This document shows, piece by piece, positions 7,091 through 14,478 of a stretch of 15,742 bases of DNA; position 1 is the stretch's first letter, and every line of letters starts with the position of its first letter. The stretch is from Pseudomonas sp. (GTDB lineage Bacteria > Pseudomonadota > Gammaproteobacteria > Pseudomonadales > Pseudomonadaceae), in contig JAQZAY010000058.1 in the NCBI GenBank assembly GCA_029239415.1, positions 1 to 15,742 on the forward strand, written 5' to 3'. The notes under the pieces were generated by a model. That model worked only from the letters and a program-made list of their open reading frames with translations. It did no database searches and was not told where the DNA came from. The translations under genes were made by a program, and so were the position numbers.

Positions 7091-8749
7091 TCAGGAAACA
7101 CGCGCCTCGTCGGGCACGTTGTCGAGCATGAGCCCGCCGGTGTCCGTGCCCCCCAGTACCACATAGGCACTGCTGCAGAACAAAGAGTTCAAACGTTTCA
7201 TGTCGGCGATCAGCTCCAGGTGCAGCGAACTGGTCTCGATGCTCTGCACCACCTTGCGTTGCAGACGGCTGACATGGGCATGCGCCAGGCGCCGTTCCTG
7301 GGCGCGGAAGCGGCGTTTTTCGCGCAGCAGCTGACGGGCGCTTTCCGGGTCGGCGCTGAGGAATACCGACAGGCCCAGGCGCAGGTTGGCCAGCAGCTGC
7401 TCCTGCAGGCCGGCCAGCTCCGTCAGCCCTACCTCGGAGAACGCCCGGCGCTGGGAAGTCTTCTGCTGCTGGGCCTTGCGCAGCATGCGCTCGATCAGGT
7501 CGCTGGCGAGCTTGAGGTTGATCGCCAGCTCGATGATCTCGGCCCAGCGCCGGTTGTCCTGCTCGCTGAGGTCCTCGCGCGGCATCTGCGCCAGGTACAG
7601 CTTGATGGCGTTGTGCAAGGCTTCGGCGTCCTCGGCCAGGGCGCGTACCTGCTGCGGCAAGGCGGACTGAGTGCCACGCAGGGTGCGGAGCATGGCATCG
7701 AGCAAGTTGTCGACGATATCGCCCAGGCGCAGGGTCTCGCGGACCGCGTTGGCCAGCGCCAGGCTCGGCGTTACCAGGGCAGTGGGGTCCAGATGACGCG
7801 CACGGGCGCGGCCATTGCTGTCCTCGCGGTCGGGCAGCAGCCAGGTACACAGGCGCGCCATGGGGGTGACGGTGGGCAGCATCAGCAGGCAGCGCAAGGT
7901 GTTGTAGAGCAGGTGGAAGCCGATCACCAGTTCCTGTGCGCTGAAGCTCTGCTGGTCCATCCAGCGCACCAGCGGGTCGAGTACCGGAATCACCAGCAGC
8001 AGGCCGATCAGCTTGTACAGCAGGCTGCCCAGGGCAACGCGGCGCCCGGCCGAGTTCTGCATGCTGGTGCTGAGGAACGCCAGGAGACCGCTGCCGATGT
8101 TGGCGCCGATCACCAGGCCGATGGCCACCGGCAGGCTGATCAGCTCGGCGCCGGCCAGGGTCGCGGTCAGCAGCACCGCTGCCAGGCTCGAGTAGGAAAT
8201 CAACGCGAACAGGGCGCCGACCAAGGCATCGAGCAGGATATCCCCGGTCAGCGAGGCGAACAGCACCTTCAAGCCCTGGGCCTGGGTGATGGGTGCGGCG
8301 GCTTCGACGATCAACTGCAAGGCCAGGATGATCAGCCCCAGGCCGATGCCTACGCGGCCAAGCTGGCCTGCGCGGGTCTGCTTGCGTGAGAGAAAGAAGA
8401 TCACCCCCAGGAAGATCAGCAGCGGCGACAGCCATGACAGGTCGAATGTCAGCACCCGCGCCATCAGCGCCGTGCCCACGTCGGCGCCGAGCATGATCGC
8501 CATGGCCGGCGTCATCGCCATCAGGCCCTGGCCGACGAAAGACGTCACCAGCATGGCGGTGGCATTGCTGCTTTGCACCAGCGCGGTGACCAGGATCCCG
8601 GCAATGAAGGCCAGCGGACGCCTGGACATGTTCTGGCTCAGCACTCTTCGCAGGTTCGACCCGTAGACCCTGAGGACCCCGGTGCGCACGATATGCGTGC
8701 CCCAGATCAGCAGGGTCACGGCGGAAAGCAGGTTGAGCAGGGTAAGCAT
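7091..8749 (-). CDS. Na/Pi-cotransporter family protein with PhoU-like domain
   Basis: This 552-aa protein has an N-terminal Na/Pi cotransporter (NptA/PNaS) membrane region to about residue 305. Its two inverted repeats are recognisable: QSSNAT (59-64) with GADVGTA (88-94), and a second copy YSSLAA (186-191) with GANIGSG (215-221). The second repeat lacks the usual Gln of QSSS. Residues about 330-530 are long amphipathic helices resembling PhoU, a common C-terminal regulatory domain in this family. Predicted role: sodium-coupled phosphate movement across the inner membrane; the direction is uncertain and some relatives affect phosphate efflux. ATG at 8749 (MLTLLNLLSAV) fits the family start, though the ribosome site is weak. 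It heads a probable operon with the M16 protease and DUF5924 genes. Confidence 0.88.
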   Translation of the reverse strand: MLTLLNLLSAVTLLIWGTHIVRTGVLRVYGSNLRRVLSQNMSRRPLAFIAGILVTALVQSSNATAMLVTSFVGQGLMAMTPAMAIMLGADVGTALMARVLTFDLSWLSPLLIFLGVIFFLSRKQTRAGQLGRVGIGLGLIILALQLIVEAAAPITQAQGLKVLFASLTGDILLDALVGALFALISYSSLAAVLLTATLAGAELISLPVAIGLVIGANIGSGLLAFLSTSMQNSAGRRVALGSLLYKLIGLLLVIPVLDPLVRWMDQQSFSAQELVIGFHLLYNTLRCLLMLPTVTPMARLCTWLLPDREDSNGRARARHLDPTALVTPSLALANAVRETLRLGDIVDNLLDAMLRTLRGTQSALPQQVRALAEDAEALHNAIKLYLAQMPREDLSEQDNRRWAEIIELAINLKLASDLIERMLRKAQQQKTSQRRAFSEVGLTELAGLQEQLLANLRLGLSVFLSADPESARQLLREKRRFRAQERRLAHAHVSRLQRKVVQSIETSSLHLELIADMKRLNSLFCSSAYVVLGGTDTGGLMLDNVPDEARVS

Positions 8750-8800
8750 AAGGCGGGCCCCCTGTGGATGACGCCGTGGGCCATGCCTTGGCCGTGGGCG

Positions 8801-8808
8801 TTCTTCTT
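8801..8808 (-). promoter_or_regulatory. A-rich AAGAAGAA motif in the Na/Pi leader
   Basis: On the coding strand AAGAAGAA fits the AAnAAnAA consensus bound by Hfq/Crc in Pseudomonas. It lies about 52 nt upstream of the start codon, further than typical functional sites, so it may be chance. Confidence 0.2.
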
Positions 8809-8891
8809 GGTGTAGTCGGGCAGAAGCCCTGGCGCCAGCATCGCATAGGCTGAAACATTTTTGAAACATCCCTGCCTGCATGGCGGACATG

Positions 8892-8914
8892 AAAAAAGGC
8901 CCCGAAGGGCCTTT
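8892..8914 (-). terminator. Intrinsic terminator of the TerC-family gene
   Basis: AAAGGCCC (8895-8902) pairs with GGGCCTTT (8907-8914) around a CGAA/TTCG tetraloop, the very stable UUCG type on the minus-strand RNA. It is followed on the minus strand by six T residues (8897-8892). It begins 20 bp after the terC-like stop and separates that transcript from the Na/Pi gene. Confidence 0.92.
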
Positions 8915-8934
8915 CCTGCAGCGCACGCCAAGGC

Positions 8935-9705
8935 TTACTGGCCTGGAATGTCCTTGCGCAGCTTGACCGCGTCATGGTCCTTGCCACGCTTGCGCGCCAG
9001 CGCGGTACGCATGCGGATGTTGATGGCTTCCACCGCCAGCGAGAACGCCATGGCGAAGTAGACATAGCCCTTGGGCACATGCACCTCGAACGACTCGGCG
9101 ATGAGCACGGTGCCCACGACGATCAGGAACGACAACGCCAGCATTTTCAGCGAAGGGTGCTTGTCGATGAAGTCGCTGATGGTGCCCGCGCACAGCATCA
9201 TCACCAGCACGGCAACGATGATCGCGGCGATCATCACCGGTACGTGCGAGACCATGCCGACCGCGGTGATCACCGAGTCCAGCGAGAACACGATGTCGAT
9301 GATGGCGATCTGGATGATGGTGTAGAGGAACTTGCCTCCCGCCCCTTTCGGCTCGTCGCCGCTTTCTTCCTCGCCTTCGAGCCCGTGGTAGATCTCCTGG
9401 GAGCTCTTCCACAGCAGGAACAGGCCACCGAAGAACAGGATCAGGTCGCGGCCGGAAATGCCCTGGCCGAACACTTCGAACAGGTCGTCCGTCAGGCGCA
9501 TGACCCAGGTGATCGACAGCAGCAGCAGGATGCGCGTGACCATGGCCAGGGCAAGGCCGAAGATCCGGGTCCGTTGCTGCATGTGCTTGGGCATGCGGCT
9601 GACCAGGATCGAGATCATGATGATGTTGTCGATGCCGAGAACGATCTCAAGCGCTGTGAGGGTGAAAAAGGCAACCCAGATTTCCGGGCTGGTCAGCCAT
9701 TCCAT
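8935..9705 (-). CDS. TerC-family integral membrane protein
   Basis: This 256-aa inner-membrane protein has the two TerC signature acid-containing repeats: EIVLGIDN (20-27) in the first helix and DIVFSLDS (137-144) in the second half. About seven hydrophobic segments are present, plus a charged cytoplasmic loop (about 105-124, rich in Glu/Lys/Gly). Members of the TerC/Alx/YgdQ group are linked to metal ion, notably manganese, export and to tellurite resistance; the substrate here is not known. The start at 9705 has AAGGAA about 7 bases upstream. It lies 69 bp downstream of the CitMHS transporter on the same strand and ends at a strong terminator. I see no yybP-ykoY-like riboswitch in the short gap. 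Confidence 0.9.
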   Translation of the reverse strand: MEWLTSPEIWVAFFTLTALEIVLGIDNIIMISILVSRMPKHMQQRTRIFGLALAMVTRILLLLSITWVMRLTDDLFEVFGQGISGRDLILFFGGLFLLWKSSQEIYHGLEGEEESGDEPKGAGGKFLYTIIQIAIIDIVFSLDSVITAVGMVSHVPVMIAAIIVAVLVMMLCAGTISDFIDKHPSLKMLALSFLIVVGTVLIAESFEVHVPKGYVYFAMAFSLAVEAINIRMRTALARKRGKDHDAVKLRKDIPGQ

Positions 9706-9731
9706 GTCTATTCCTTCGAACGATGATGGCG

Positions 9732-9746
9732 CTGCCCCCGGGGCAG
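9732..9746. repeat. GC hairpin between CitMHS and TerC genes
   Basis: CTGCCCC (9732-9738) and GGGGCAG (9740-9746) form a near-perfect inverted repeat; in RNA the stem is about 5 bp with a 5-base loop. No T-tract follows on the minus strand. It may attenuate or stabilise the shared transcript rather than terminate it. Confidence 0.4.
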
Positions 9747-9774
9747 GGAGCAGCGCGTAGAGGGTGCAGGTTTT

Positions 9775-11082
9775 CTAGAGACTGCTGAACAGTGGGAAAA
9801 TGCCCATGAGCAGCGCGGCGAGCATTATGCACAGGCAGACCAGCACTGCCCACTTGAGGGTGAAGCGCTGGTGATCGCCAAACTCGATGCCTGCCAGGGC
9901 AACCAGCAGGTAGGTAGAGGGTACCAAGGGGCTGAGCAGATGTACCGGTTGTCCGACGATCGACGCACGTGCCATCTCGACCGGGCTGATGCCGTAGTGG
10001 GCGGCCGCTTCGGTCAGCACCGGCAGCACGCCGTAGTAGAAGGCGTCGTTGGACATGAAGAAAGTGAACGGCATGCTGACCAGGGCAGTGATCACCGCCA
10101 GGTATGGGCCGAGCGCGTCTGGGATCACCGACAGCAGGCTCTTGGACATGGCGTCGACCATGCCGGTGCCCGACAGGATGCCGGTAAAGATACCCGCGGC
10201 GAATATCAGCCCGGTCACCGCCAGTACGCTGCCGGAGTGGGCGGCGATGCGGTCTTTCTGCTGCTGCAGGCACGGATAGTTGACGATCATGGCGATGCTG
10301 AAGGCGATCATGAACAGCACCGGCAGCGGCAGCACGCCGCTGATCAGGGCAACCATCAGGGCCAGGGTCAGGGCACCGTTGAAATAGATCAGTTTGGGGC
10401 GACGGGCTTCAGGGAACTGCGACACGCTGATCTCGCTGTGATCGGTCTCGTCGCCAGGCAAGTGCAGTTCGCCAAGGCGGGCACGCTCGCGCTTGCCGTA
10501 CATGTAGGCGATGGCCAGGATCGCGAACACACCGAACAGCATGGCCGGTATCATCGGCACGAAGATGTCCGAAGGGTCGACATGCAGCGCGCTGGCAGCC
10601 CGCGCAGTAGGGCCACCCCATGGGGTCATGTTCATCACCCCACCGGCCAGGATGATCAGGCCGGCCATGATCCGCGGGCTCATGCCCAGGCGGCTGTACA
10701 TCGGCAGCATGGCGGCCACGCAGATCATGTAGGTGGTGGCGCCGTCACCGTCCAGGGACACCACCAGGGCCAGCACGGCAGTGCCGACCGAGACCTTGAG
10801 CGGGTCACCCTTGACCATCTTGAGGATCTTGCGCACGGCCGGGTCGAACAGGCCGGAGTCGATCATCAGGGCGAAATACAGGATCGCGAACATCAGCATC
10901 ACGCCGGTGGGCGCCAGCTTGCTGATGCCTTGCAGCATCATCGGGCCGATATCGGAGTAGAAGCCTCCGAACAGGGCGAACAGGATCGGTACCAGGATCA
11001 GGGCGATCAAGGCCGACAGGCGCTTGGTCATGATCAGGTACATGAAGGTAATGACCATGGCAAAGCCGAGGAAGGTCAGCAT
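9775..11082 (-). CDS. CitMHS-type citrate-metal/proton symporter
   Basis: This 435-aa, roughly 11-12-helix inner-membrane carrier is of the citrate-Mg2+:H+/citrate-Ca2+:H+ symporter family (B. subtilis CitM/CitH type). Family marks are the start MLTFLGFAMVITFMYLIMTK, SLDGDGATTY (109-118), NMTPWGGPTARA (151-162), a hydrophilic central loop (about 195-230), SMPFTFFMSNDAFYYG and GQPVHLLSPLVPSTYLL. It should take up citrate complexed with a divalent cation. TGGAG lies about 8 bases before the ATG. The leader contains a CAA-repeat at the start of a 26-codon upstream ORF, which suggests post-transcriptional carbon catabolite control. TerC, a putative metal exporter, follows in the same probable transcript, which makes biological sense if citrate brings metal ions in (inference). 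Confidence 0.9.
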   Translation of the reverse strand: MLTFLGFAMVITFMYLIMTKRLSALIALILVPILFALFGGFYSDIGPMMLQGISKLAPTGVMLMFAILYFALMIDSGLFDPAVRKILKMVKGDPLKVSVGTAVLALVVSLDGDGATTYMICVAAMLPMYSRLGMSPRIMAGLIILAGGVMNMTPWGGPTARAASALHVDPSDIFVPMIPAMLFGVFAILAIAYMYGKRERARLGELHLPGDETDHSEISVSQFPEARRPKLIYFNGALTLALMVALISGVLPLPVLFMIAFSIAMIVNYPCLQQQKDRIAAHSGSVLAVTGLIFAAGIFTGILSGTGMVDAMSKSLLSVIPDALGPYLAVITALVSMPFTFFMSNDAFYYGVLPVLTEAAAHYGISPVEMARASIVGQPVHLLSPLVPSTYLLVALAGIEFGDHQRFTLKWAVLVCLCIMLAALLMGIFPLFSSL

Positions 11083-11135
11083 GGCGGTACTCCAGGCGTG
11101 GCGCGGCGAACGGGAATGACGTTACGGGCGTTGGA

Positions 11136-11216
11136 TCAGCGCGGGTGGCGCTGTGCAAGGAGTCGCGCGGGGGGTACGAGAAGAAGGCGGGCATGCGAAG
11201 ACATCAGGATCACCAT
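11136..11216 (-). CDS. Possible 26-codon upstream ORF of citrate transporter
   Basis: On the minus strand ATG at 11216 opens a 26-codon frame (MVILMSSHARLLLVPPARLL, then AQRHPR) ending in TGA at 11136, 53 bp before the CitMHS start codon. It lacks a Shine-Dalgarno sequence, but AACAACAACAA (11216-11226) abuts and overlaps its start. It could be a regulatory leader peptide or chance. Coding evidence is limited to the start context. Confidence 0.25.
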   Translation of the reverse strand: MVILMSSHARLLLVPPARLLAQRHPR

Positions 11217-11226
11217 TGTTGTTGTT
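11216..11226 (-). promoter_or_regulatory. Hfq/Crc-type catabolite repression motif
   Basis: Read on the minus strand this is AACAACAACAA, which satisfies the AAnAAnAA motif recognised by Hfq with Crc in Pseudomonas mRNAs for non-preferred carbon sources. It lies in the leader of a citrate transporter, though about 130 nt before its start codon and directly at the start of a short upstream ORF. Confidence 0.4.
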
Positions 11227-11380
11227 GATTGGGCCGGGCGCGGTATTTCCGGCTGCCCTGGCTGACCGGTCTTACGCCGGTAGTGACGCTATCCTAAGAG
11301 CGCAAGCTTTCACCCACCTTTCGACCGGGCACAACCCGTCCTGTGCACCGCAGGTCGTGGGACACTGAGGAGGTACGCCA

Positions 11381-11779
11381 ATGCATTACCACGAAGGCGG
11401 ATGCCACTGCGGCAACTTGCGCTACCGGCTGGAAGGAAGCCTGGACGATGTCGCCCATTGCCATTGCTCGATCTGCCGGAAAGTCAGCGGCGGACTGCTG
11501 ATGACCTGGGTCACCCTGCCCTACGCGCGCTTCCAGTGGCTGGCCGGCACGCCGCGTGCCTACAGGGCACCGGCCAGCTGCACCCGGTACTTCTGCGGCA
11601 AATGCGGCGCCCATGTGGCGTTGATCACCCTGCACAGCCCGCAGACCATCGACATTACCGTATCGACGCTGGACAGGCCGCAGCTGGCTCCGCCACGGCG
11701 GCATATCTGGACAGACAGCCGCCTGCCCTGGCTGCACCTGGATGAGCACCTGCCTGGCGAGTTTGAGGAAACGCTCTAG
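11381..11779 (+). CDS. GFA/CENP-V fold zinc-binding protein
   Basis: This 132-aa cytosolic protein is of the GFA (glutathione-dependent formaldehyde-activating enzyme-like, Mss4-like fold) family. The expected cysteine sets are present: CHC (C8, C10), CHCSIC (C27, C29, C32) and CGKC (C72, C75), which bind two zinc ions in known members. Other family traits are GGCHCGNLRY at the N-terminus, SICRKVSGG, and RYFCGKCGA. The specific substrate is unknown; most members are annotated only by fold, and formaldehyde-glutathione activity should not be assumed. A very strong ribosome site, GAGGAGGT (11367-11374), lies 6 bases before the ATG. It is single, divergent from the citrate transporter, and its stop lies 11 bp from the convergent end of the zincin/Lnb-like gene. 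Confidence 0.9.
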   Translation: MHYHEGGCHCGNLRYRLEGSLDDVAHCHCSICRKVSGGLLMTWVTLPYARFQWLAGTPRAYRAPASCTRYFCGKCGAHVALITLHSPQTIDITVSTLDRPQLAPPRRHIWTDSRLPWLHLDEHLPGEFEETL

Positions 11780-11790
11780 GCCTGCCAGGT

Positions 11791-13749
11791 TCAGGGTAGC
11801 TGCAAGCCCCCGGCGGCTTTATGCAGGGCGCGCAGGTGTTCGCCGATCTGCTTGACGTTGGTTTCCACGGCGGCGATCTCTTTGGCCCTGGCAGGCTCGA
11901 GCAGGCTGCGGGCTTCCTTGTCCAGGTCGGTGCTGAGCCGGTGCAGCTGCGCCTGGCGCTCGCTGCTGGACTTCTGTAGCTGGCGACGCTCGTCAGCCTG
12001 GGGCAGGCCGTAGCCTTGGGTTCCCAGCAGTTCGGCCGGGCGACTGAGGAAGCCGCTGTTGGCGAGAATCTGCTGGAGGGTCTCGTTGGCCTTGGCGATG
12101 CTGCCGTCATTTTGTGCCCGGGCATCGAAGTAGCGCTGCTTGACCTCATCCTGGGCCAGCAGCAACTGGCGGCGCAGGCTGGCCTGTTCGAGCAGCAGCA
12201 GCGCGGCGCTGGTGCGCAGGTCGGCCCGGGCGAACCATTGCCGGCGTTGTTCGGCAGTTTGCTCGAGCCAGCTTTCGACCGTTGCCTGGGGAACCGGCAA
12301 TTGCTGCCTGAGCACCTGGAACATGGCCTGGTAGCGGTCCCGGTAGGAGTCGAAGCGATAGCCCAGGCGCAATGCTTCACGCGGGTCGTCGAGTACGCTG
12401 GTGTCGGCCAGACCGCGGGCCTCGAGCACCTCGAGCAGGCCGTTGGGCACAATGCTGTCGAGGTCGGCCAGGCGTGGGTTGGCGCTGCCGCTGCGCAGCA
12501 ACTTGAGGGTTTCCACCGCGCAGTTGTTGGACAGGAAATAATAGTTGCCGTCGTAGCTCCAGTGCATTTCGGCCGCATGGCGCACCAGGCTCTCGATCTC
12601 GGGGCGACTGAACTTGATCGGGATCGAGGCGAGGCTGCGCAGCTCGGTCTTGGTGTATTCGTCGATCACCTGGCCCAACGGCAGCACGAACAGGCGCGAC
12701 GGATAGGCACCGGTCAGGCCATCCCAGCTCGACAGCTGCAGGTCATTGACGAAGGCGCGGTACGACAGCACCAAGTGCTGGTCCAGGTCCAGGCGGCAAT
12801 CCGGGCCACGTGGTCGACCTGGCGCGCAGATCACCAGGCGCAGCATGCTGTGGCCCCAGCGGCTGACCCAGTTCTGGTTGGCCTCGGCCAGCAGGTAGTC
12901 CACCGAATAGACCCGCTCGGGGTCGATCTCGCCCAGGGGCTGGCGGGCGAAGTCATTGCCTGCATTGAGGAAGGGCAAGCCCTTGGCGCAGCTCGATTGC
13001 TCCGGCGCCCAGCCGAAGTGTTCGCTCAGGTAGCGGTTGATTGCCGGGCGGCGGCAGGCAAAGCTGGGGTCGAGGAGAAAGTACTCCATGTTGACCGCGA
13101 TGAATTCCTTGGGACTGCTCAGCTCATAGCTGTCGGGACTGCGCACCAGCTGGCGGTTGTGCTGCTCGCGCGCCCCGCGCCTGCCGACATATTGCGGCCA
13201 GCCGGCCAGGTCCAGCAGGCGGGGGTCGTCACTCAAGGTAAAGCGGCGCTCGGCCTGGCCGCGGCACTGCGCTGGCAGGCCGATGTCGCCCAGGCTCGAC
13301 TGTTGGCGCTTGCAGCGGGTCAGCATGCCTTTGTCCTGGCTGGGCCAGAGGCGGGCGCGATCGTAGATATGGGTCAGTTCGTGCAGGACGGTGGCCAGCA
13401 GCTCCTGGCGCACCGTACCGTGGGGCCGACCAGTCTGCTCACGGGCTGCGCTGCCATCGACCAGGCCGGGCAGCAGGCGGCGATTGAGTTCAAGGGTGGA
13501 GACCAGCGAGGCCTGGCCGTAGGCATCGGAGCGCATGTCATCGCGCCAGCTGACCTCGATCCGGCGGTCGAGCCGCTGCCTGAAGGCAGGCGGCAGCTTG
13601 CCGACGGCTTCGTCGAGCAGCGCCTGGGTGGCTTGCTGCTGTGGCCGGTCGAGGCCCTCTGCCTGCAGCTCGAGCTGCAGGTCGGCCAGGACAGGCGTGC
13701 CAAGCAGTGTCAGGGCACAGCCAAGCAGCCAGGCACGCGCGCGATTCAC
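11791..13749 (-). CDS. Exported zincin-like plus DUF4105/Lnb-like protein
   Basis: This 652-aa protein has a signal peptide (about 1-22, ending PVLA). An N-terminal region carries HELTH (123-127), an HExxH zinc motif, followed by SPKEFIAVNMEYFL (212-225), whose E215 or E222 could be the third ligand as in gluzincins. A DUF4105/Lnb-like domain spans about 275-440, with RWGHSMLR (H300) and FLSNNCAVETLKLL (C410), the His and Cys conserved in this cysteine-hydrolase-like acyltransferase fold. A long Glu/Arg/Gln-rich helical tail (about 470-650) may form coiled coils. It should act in the periplasm or envelope; the substrate is unknown. The start is GTG at 13749, overlapping the stop of the upstream DUF2388 gene in a GTGA, so translation is likely coupled. 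It is the last gene of a four-gene operon. Domain assignment rests on motifs I recognise by eye. Confidence 0.82.
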   Translation of the reverse strand: MNRARAWLLGCALTLLGTPVLADLQLELQAEGLDRPQQQATQALLDEAVGKLPPAFRQRLDRRIEVSWRDDMRSDAYGQASLVSTLELNRRLLPGLVDGSAAREQTGRPHGTVRQELLATVLHELTHIYDRARLWPSQDKGMLTRCKRQQSSLGDIGLPAQCRGQAERRFTLSDDPRLLDLAGWPQYVGRRGAREQHNRQLVRSPDSYELSSPKEFIAVNMEYFLLDPSFACRRPAINRYLSEHFGWAPEQSSCAKGLPFLNAGNDFARQPLGEIDPERVYSVDYLLAEANQNWVSRWGHSMLRLVICAPGRPRGPDCRLDLDQHLVLSYRAFVNDLQLSSWDGLTGAYPSRLFVLPLGQVIDEYTKTELRSLASIPIKFSRPEIESLVRHAAEMHWSYDGNYYFLSNNCAVETLKLLRSGSANPRLADLDSIVPNGLLEVLEARGLADTSVLDDPREALRLGYRFDSYRDRYQAMFQVLRQQLPVPQATVESWLEQTAEQRRQWFARADLRTSAALLLLEQASLRRQLLLAQDEVKQRYFDARAQNDGSIAKANETLQQILANSGFLSRPAELLGTQGYGLPQADERRQLQKSSSERQAQLHRLSTDLDKEARSLLEPARAKEIAAVETNVKQIGEHLRALHKAAGGLQLP

Positions 13750-14066
13750 AGGGCGAGAATGGCTTCGGCCAGGACCTGGTCACTGACGTCGCGAGCCTCG
13801 GGCACGCGCTGGCGCACGGTATCGAATGCAGCTTCGAGCTGGGCGCCGCGAATATCGCCGTTGCTGGCGACAAAGCTCGCGGCATCGTCGTGGGCTTCGC
13901 GCACGACCTTGGAGTCGCGGATCGATGTGGTGGTATCGGAGGTGAAATCGATCGACCGGCCAAAGGCGCGGACGATGATGTTGCTGGTGGCCACCAGGGT
14001 TTGCGCCTGGGCCACATCGGCCAGCATGAGGAAGCCGAGTGTGGCGGCGATCAGCGATTTACGCAT
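13746..14066 (-). CDS. DUF2388 exported small protein, copy 1
   Basis: This 106-aa protein has a signal peptide (MRKSLIAATLGFLMLADVAQA, cleavage near 21/22) and an 85-aa mature domain of the DUF2388 family. It carries the shared core EAHDDAASFVASNGDIRGAQ, then LEAAF and a C-terminal VLAEAILAL helix. The function is unknown; it should be periplasmic. GGAG lies about 9 bases before the ATG. The stop overlaps the GTG start of the downstream zincin/Lnb-like gene by 4 bp, tying the two products together. It is 39 bp after DUF2388 copy 2. Confidence 0.88.
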   Translation of the reverse strand: MRKSLIAATLGFLMLADVAQAQTLVATSNIIVRAFGRSIDFTSDTTTSIRDSKVVREAHDDAASFVASNGDIRGAQLEAAFDTVRQRVPEARDVSDQVLAEAILAL

Positions 14067-14105
14067 GGAGCATCTCCGGGTAATACAGGGAGTCGGGGGG
14101 AATGG

Positions 14106-14399
14106 TCATTGGACGAGAATTGCCCGCGCCAGTTCAAGGTCGTCGGCAGATTGCCCTGGGTAGCGTTCATGCAGCGAGGACAGCGCCGCCTGCAGGCGCG
14201 CGCCGCGTAGCCGGCCTTCAGTGGCGACGAAGGCCGCGGCATCGTCGCGTGCCTCGAGTACCAGCTTGCGGTCGAAGGGCGCGGTGGTCACCTGGCTGGT
14301 GACATAGCCGCTGACGACCAGGCTCTGGGTGGTAACGTCCATGGCATGGGCGGTGCCCATGCCTGCAAGTGCGAACAGCAGTAACGACAGATAACGCAT
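14106..14399 (-). CDS. DUF2388 exported small protein, copy 2 (divergent)
   Basis: This 97-aa protein has a signal peptide (MRYLSLLLFALAGMGTAHA, cleavage about 19/20) and a 78-aa mature domain. It shares LEARDDAAAFVATEGRLRGA and the LELARAIL end with the neighbouring copies. Relative to them it lacks about six residues in the first part (the region containing the TSD-T-S stretch of copies 1 and 3), so it is the most diverged of the three. The ribosome site is weak (CGAGA). It is the middle gene of the operon, 79 bp after copy 3. Function unknown. Confidence 0.85.
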   Translation of the reverse strand: MRYLSLLLFALAGMGTAHAMDVTTQSLVVSGYVTSQVTTAPFDRKLVLEARDDAAAFVATEGRLRGARLQAALSSLHERYPGQSADDLELARAILVQ

Positions 14400-14478
14400 G
14401 GGTCTCGGGTGCTGGAATCAAGGGGCGCCAAGGCTACCCCGAATGCGCAGGCCTGGGCCAGCGCACCGGGGTGATGCA

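Larger units (their letters stand above)
11083..11380. promoter_or_regulatory. Divergent promoter region, CitMHS and GFA genes
   Basis: These 298 bases separate the divergent citrate transporter (left) and the GFA-fold gene (right). Visible elements are a 26-codon minus-strand ORF (11136-11216), a (TTG)-repeat at 11216-11227 and an ACCGG-N7-CCGGT inverted repeat (11265-11281). I could not assign -35/-10 hexamers confidently for either gene. Confidence 0.5.

Noticed and set aside
6554..8389. 611-codon plus-strand open frame antisense to the M16 and Na/Pi genes
   Set aside because: The protein is low-complexity (Gln/Ala/Gly/Val-rich) and mirrors high-GC codon use of the true genes on the other strand, whose catalytic and transport motifs are intact.
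9706..9774. yybP-ykoY manganese riboswitch upstream of the TerC-family gene
   Set aside because: The gap is only 69 bp and shows just one small GC hairpin, without the conserved riboswitch core.
11804..11820. Bidirectional terminator between the GFA and zincin/Lnb-like genes (AAGCC...GGCTT)
   Set aside because: The stem is only about 5 bp, it lies inside the end of the coding region, and the T-tract is too short.
12016..14163. 715-codon plus-strand open frame antisense to the zincin/Lnb-like and DUF2388 genes
   Set aside because: Shadow of high-GC coding DNA; the opposite strand has signal peptides, a GTGA overlap and conserved family cores.
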